Positions 60,317-64,000 of a DNA stretch of 64,000 nt are shown here, in pieces. A program made the translations under genes and the position numbers. Positions within the stretch are counted from its first letter, which is position 1; every line of letters begins with the position of its first letter. Under the pieces are notes generated by a model. It had not been told where the DNA came from, ran no database searches, and worked only from the letters and a program-made list of their open reading frames with translations. This DNA comes from Nocardioides zeae (lineage in GTDB: Bacteria; Actinomycetota; Actinomycetes; Propionibacteriales; Nocardioidaceae), in assembly GCF_030818655.1 (NCBI RefSeq), contig NZ_JAUTAN010000001.1, positions 310,001-374,000 on the forward strand, read 5' to 3'.

Positions 60317-62134
60317 GTGAGCGACGCAGCAGACCCCGCAACGACCCCCGCAACGAACCCCGTGACCTTCGCCGACCTGGGCCTGGGCGAGACCGTCCTG
60401 AAGGCCCTCAAGGGTGTCGGCTACGAGAGCCCGTCCGCCATCCAGGCGCAGACGATCCCGCAGCTGCTGGAGGGTCGCGACGTCGTCGGACTGGCCCAGA
60501 CCGGCACCGGCAAGACCGCGGCGTTCGCGCTGCCGGTGCTCGACCGCCTCGACCTCAAGCAGAAGACGCCGCAGGCGCTCGTGCTCGCGCCGACGCGCGA
60601 GCTGGCGCTGCAGGTGTGCGAGGCGTTCGAGAAGTACGCCGCGGGCAGCCGCGTCAGCGTGCTGCCGGTGTACGGCGGGCAGGGGTACGGCGTGCAGCTC
60701 TCGGCGCTGCGCCGCGGCGTCCACGTGGTCGTGGGCACGCCCGGCCGCATCATGGACCACCTCGACAAGGGCACGCTCGACCTCAGCGAGCTGCGCTTCC
60801 TCGTGCTGGACGAGGCCGACGAGATGCTCAACATGGGCTTCGCGGAGGACGTCGAGACGATCCTCGCCGAGACGCCCGACGAGAAGCAGGTCGCCCTCTT
60901 CAGCGCCACGATGCCGGCCCAGATCCGCCGGCTCTCGACGCGCTACCTGAACGACCCGGTCGAGATCACCGTCAAGGCCACGACGGCGACCGCCGCGAAC
61001 ATCACGCAGCGCTACCTCATCTGCAGCTACCCGCAGAAGGTCGACGCCCTCACGCGCATCCTCGAGGTCGAGAACTTCGAGGGCATGATCGTCTTCGTCC
61101 GCACCAAGCACGAGACGGAGACGCTGGCGGAGAAGCTGCGCGCCCGCGGGTTCTCGGCCGCCGCCATCAACGGCGACGTCGCCCAGGTGCAGCGCGAGCG
61201 CACGGTCAACCAGCTCAAGTCGGGCAAGCTCGACGTGCTCGTGGCGACGGACGTCGCGGCCCGCGGCCTCGACGTCGAGCGGATCAGCCACGTCGTCAAC
61301 TACGACATCCCCACCGACACCGAGTCCTACGTGCACCGCATCGGCCGCACCGGGCGCGCGGGCCGGTCGGGCGACGCGATCTCGTTCGTGACGCCGCGGG
61401 AGAAGTACCTGCTGCGCCACATCGAGAAGGCCACGCGCCAGCCGCTCACGCAGATGTCGCTGCCCAGCGTGGACGACGTGAACTCGACCCGCCTGGCGCG
61501 CTTCGACGACCAGATCACCGAGGCGCTCGCCTCGCCGAAGGTGGACTTCTTCCGCGACGTGGTGCAGCACTACGTCGCCCACCACGACGTGCCGGAGATC
61601 GACGTGGCCGCCGCGCTCGCGGTCGTGCTGCAGGGCGAGGAGCCGCTGCTGCTCGACCCCGAGTCCGACCGGGCCCGCGAGCGTCGGGAGCGCGCGGAGC
61701 GGCCTGAGCGCACCGACCGCCCGGAGCGGGGCGACCGCCCGCAGCGCGGGGAGCGCCCGCAGCGGGGCCGCGAGGACCGCGACTCCCGCGGACGCCGCGG
61801 GGACTCCGACCGCCCGATGGCGACCTACCGCATCGCGGTCGGCAAGCGCCAGAAGGTGGAGCCCCGCCAGATCGTGGGCGCGATCGCCAACGAGGGGCAC
61901 CTCTCGCGTCGCGACTTCGGGCACATCCAGATCCGGCCCGACCACTCGCTGGTCGAGCTGCCGGCGGACCTGCCCGCCTCGACGTGGGACGCGCTCAGCG
62001 GCACCCGCATCTCCGGCAAGCTCATCGAGCTGACCCTCGACGAGGGCGCGCCCGCCGGGCGCCAGCACCGCTCCGAGCGCTCGGACCGCTCGGACCGGCC
62101 CGACCGCGGCCGCCCGGCGCGTCGTCGCGACTGA
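60317..62134 (+). CDS. DEAD-box RNA helicase (DeaD/CsdA type)
   Basis: 605 residues. Helicase motifs in order: AQTGTGKT, PTRELALQ, GTPGRIMDHL, VLDEADEML, FSATMP, IVFVRTKHETETLAEKL, ATDVAARGLD and HRIGRTGRAG. After residue 440 a Arg/Glu/Asp-rich stretch of RPER/GDRP repeats precedes a C-terminal RNA-binding domain (MATYRIAVGKRQKVEPRQIVGAIANEGHLSRRDFGHIQI), the DbpA/CsdA type. It unwinds RNA duplexes in ribosome assembly and cold adaptation. Confidence 0.95.
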   Translation: MSDAADPATTPATNPVTFADLGLGETVLKALKGVGYESPSAIQAQTIPQLLEGRDVVGLAQTGTGKTAAFALPVLDRLDLKQKTPQALVLAPTRELALQVCEAFEKYAAGSRVSVLPVYGGQGYGVQLSALRRGVHVVVGTPGRIMDHLDKGTLDLSELRFLVLDEADEMLNMGFAEDVETILAETPDEKQVALFSATMPAQIRRLSTRYLNDPVEITVKATTATAANITQRYLICSYPQKVDALTRILEVENFEGMIVFVRTKHETETLAEKLRARGFSAAAINGDVAQVQRERTVNQLKSGKLDVLVATDVAARGLDVERISHVVNYDIPTDTESYVHRIGRTGRAGRSGDAISFVTPREKYLLRHIEKATRQPLTQMSLPSVDDVNSTRLARFDDQITEALASPKVDFFRDVVQHYVAHHDVPEIDVAAALAVVLQGEEPLLLDPESDRARERRERAERPERTDRPERGDRPQRGERPQRGREDRDSRGRRGDSDRPMATYRIAVGKRQKVEPRQIVGAIANEGHLSRRDFGHIQIRPDHSLVELPADLPASTWDALSGTRISGKLIELTLDEGAPAGRQHRSERSDRSDRPDRGRPARRRD

Positions 62135-62157
62135 GGCCGGACCCCGACCCCGACCCC

Positions 62158-62207
62158 GGGACGTCATGCGGAGCGGTGGCCCCGGCCGCCGCCGCGCATG
62201 ACGTCCC
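62158..62207. repeat. palindrome sharing ACGTCATGCG arms with the element at 8158
   Basis: GGGACGTCATGCG and CGCATGACGTCCC are a perfect 13-bp inverted repeat enclosing 24 bases of GC-rich sequence, between convergent genes and beside a second, stronger terminator. Confidence 0.75.
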
Positions 62208-62222
62208 GCGAGGGGCCCCGCA

Positions 62223-62269
62223 ACGCACGCGTCCCCGACGTCCTGCGTGGACGTCGGGGACGCGTGCGT
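62223..62269. terminator. bidirectional terminator between helicase gene and gltA
   Basis: A 20-bp perfect stem, ACGCACGCGTCCCCGACGTC and its complement, with the loop CTGCGTG. Confidence 0.9.
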
Positions 62270-62285
62270 CTGGCGGGGGAGCGGG

Positions 62286-63593
<1,308 letters not shown>

Positions 63594-63744
63594 GTCGACT
63601 CCTCGTCGGTGCGTTCGGGCGGCAGCGCGCAACCGGTGCGCCTGCCGGATGGCATCGTCGCCTAACCTAGCCCTCCGGCCAGGCCGAGCCCCCTCCGGGC
63701 TGGTTACCCACGGGTACGCCGCGGCGCGGCCCCGCGCGGTCGTT

Positions 63745-63774
63745 TTGACCCGCGCGACCCCCGCCTCGTAGTGT
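63745..63774 (+). promoter_or_regulatory. rplM promoter (TTGACC-N18-TAGTGT)
   Basis: A near-consensus vegetative promoter upstream of the ribosomal protein gene. Transcription would start near 63781, giving a 5' leader of about 175 bases. Confidence 0.7.
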
Positions 63775-63780
63775 TGCCGG

Positions 63781-63954
63781 TCGCGCCCCCTGCCGCGTCG
63801 TGACTCCCGGTCCTCCGGACGGTCGCGGTGCAGATCCGGACGGTCGCCCCCGACGCGGGGGAGCCGAGCCGGGCAGTGTTCGTCAGAGGGTGCGGAACCA
63901 CCACCCGGCCGGGGGCTTCCCGGGCGGGTCCACGAACGAGAAGAAGGCACGACG
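63781..63954 (+). promoter_or_regulatory. structured rplM 5' leader
   Basis: The leader has no gene. It contains a 13-base direct repeat, TCCGGACGGTCGC, at 63814-63826 and 63835-63847, and several GC-rich inverted segments (CCCGGCC...CCCGGG). Actinobacterial L13 operons are known to carry leader RNAs bound by an operon protein; a match here is inferred from position only. Confidence 0.45.
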
Positions 63955-64000
63955 TTGCGTACGTACGCCCCGAAGCCCGCTGACATCCAGCGCGAGTGGC
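63955..64000 (+). CDS. rplM: 50S ribosomal protein L13 (5' end only)
   Basis: Only 15 codons are in the window. Starting from TTG after the SD-like AAGAAGG they read LRTYAPKPADIQREW, the known beginning of actinobacterial L13 (MRTY-PKP-D-QR-W). The gene runs off the right edge; rpsI would be expected to follow. Confidence 0.9.
   Translation, partial: MRTYAPKPADIQREW

Overview
The window is about 72% G+C, gene-dense and clearly actinobacterial. Starts are often GTG and occasionally TTG, several genes have a -10 hexamer 6-7 bases before the start codon (leaderless layout), and there are WXG100 proteins, a SAM-IV riboswitch, two ClpP paralogues, and a PepN/DsbA-like/RpiB/Nei/Tig/ClpP1P2/ClpX/ValS/FolC/Ndk backbone that I recall in the same general order in Mycobacterium tuberculosis (Rv2470 to Rv2445c). 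The style is closest to a nocardioid-type organism (Propionibacteriales); this is inference, not a database result.

Layout: (1) 1-6 kb: a leftward unit (asparagine-synthetase-like amidotransferase, class III aminotransferase, peptide-type ABC permease cut by the window edge) divergent from a SAM-IV riboswitch that precedes a class V aminotransferase. (2) 6-11.5 kb: truncated haemoglobin, MscS channel, small membrane protein, DUF5130, PepN, DsbA-like protein. (3) 11.6-14.2 kb: sulfonate/nitrate-type ABC importer. (4) 14.4-21.5 kb: Tat-exported amidase, MetG, ABM monooxygenase, HSL-type esterase, RpiB, Nei, SpoIIE-type phosphatase. (5) 21.5-25.1 kb: tRNA-Gly, tRNA-Pro, trigger factor, Ser/Thr kinase. 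(6) 25.1-40 kb: a leftward block with TgpA-like, DUF58, MoxR, a beta-propeller/Fn3 membrane protein, an EssC-type FHA/FtsK ATPase, two WXG100 proteins, a peptidoglycan-binding/SLT/EF-hand protein and an FHA-like protein. This looks like a compact type VII secretion (T7SS-like) locus without EccB/EccD/EccE/MycP. (7) 40-52.3 kb: lipase-like hydrolase, clpP1P2-clpX, valS, flavodoxin-like protein, folC-DUF4233, a MocR regulator divergent from a PNPOx-like gene, ndk. (8) 52.4-60.2 kb: acyl-CoA ligase, then a translationally coupled trio: Pls/PosA-type NRPS, M1 peptidase and DUF2127 protein. The NRPS adenylation pocket reads as lysine-like, so an epsilon-poly-lysine-type product is plausible. (9) 60.3-64 kb: DEAD-box helicase, citrate synthase, and the promoter, leader and first codons of rplM.

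No insertion sequence, prophage, CRISPR array or origin is visible. The notable non-coding content is a set of long intergenic palindromes. Several sit between convergent genes as bidirectional terminators, but two (17.86-17.97 kb between divergent genes, and 52.28-52.38 kb between tandem genes) do not fit that role and look like repeat elements.
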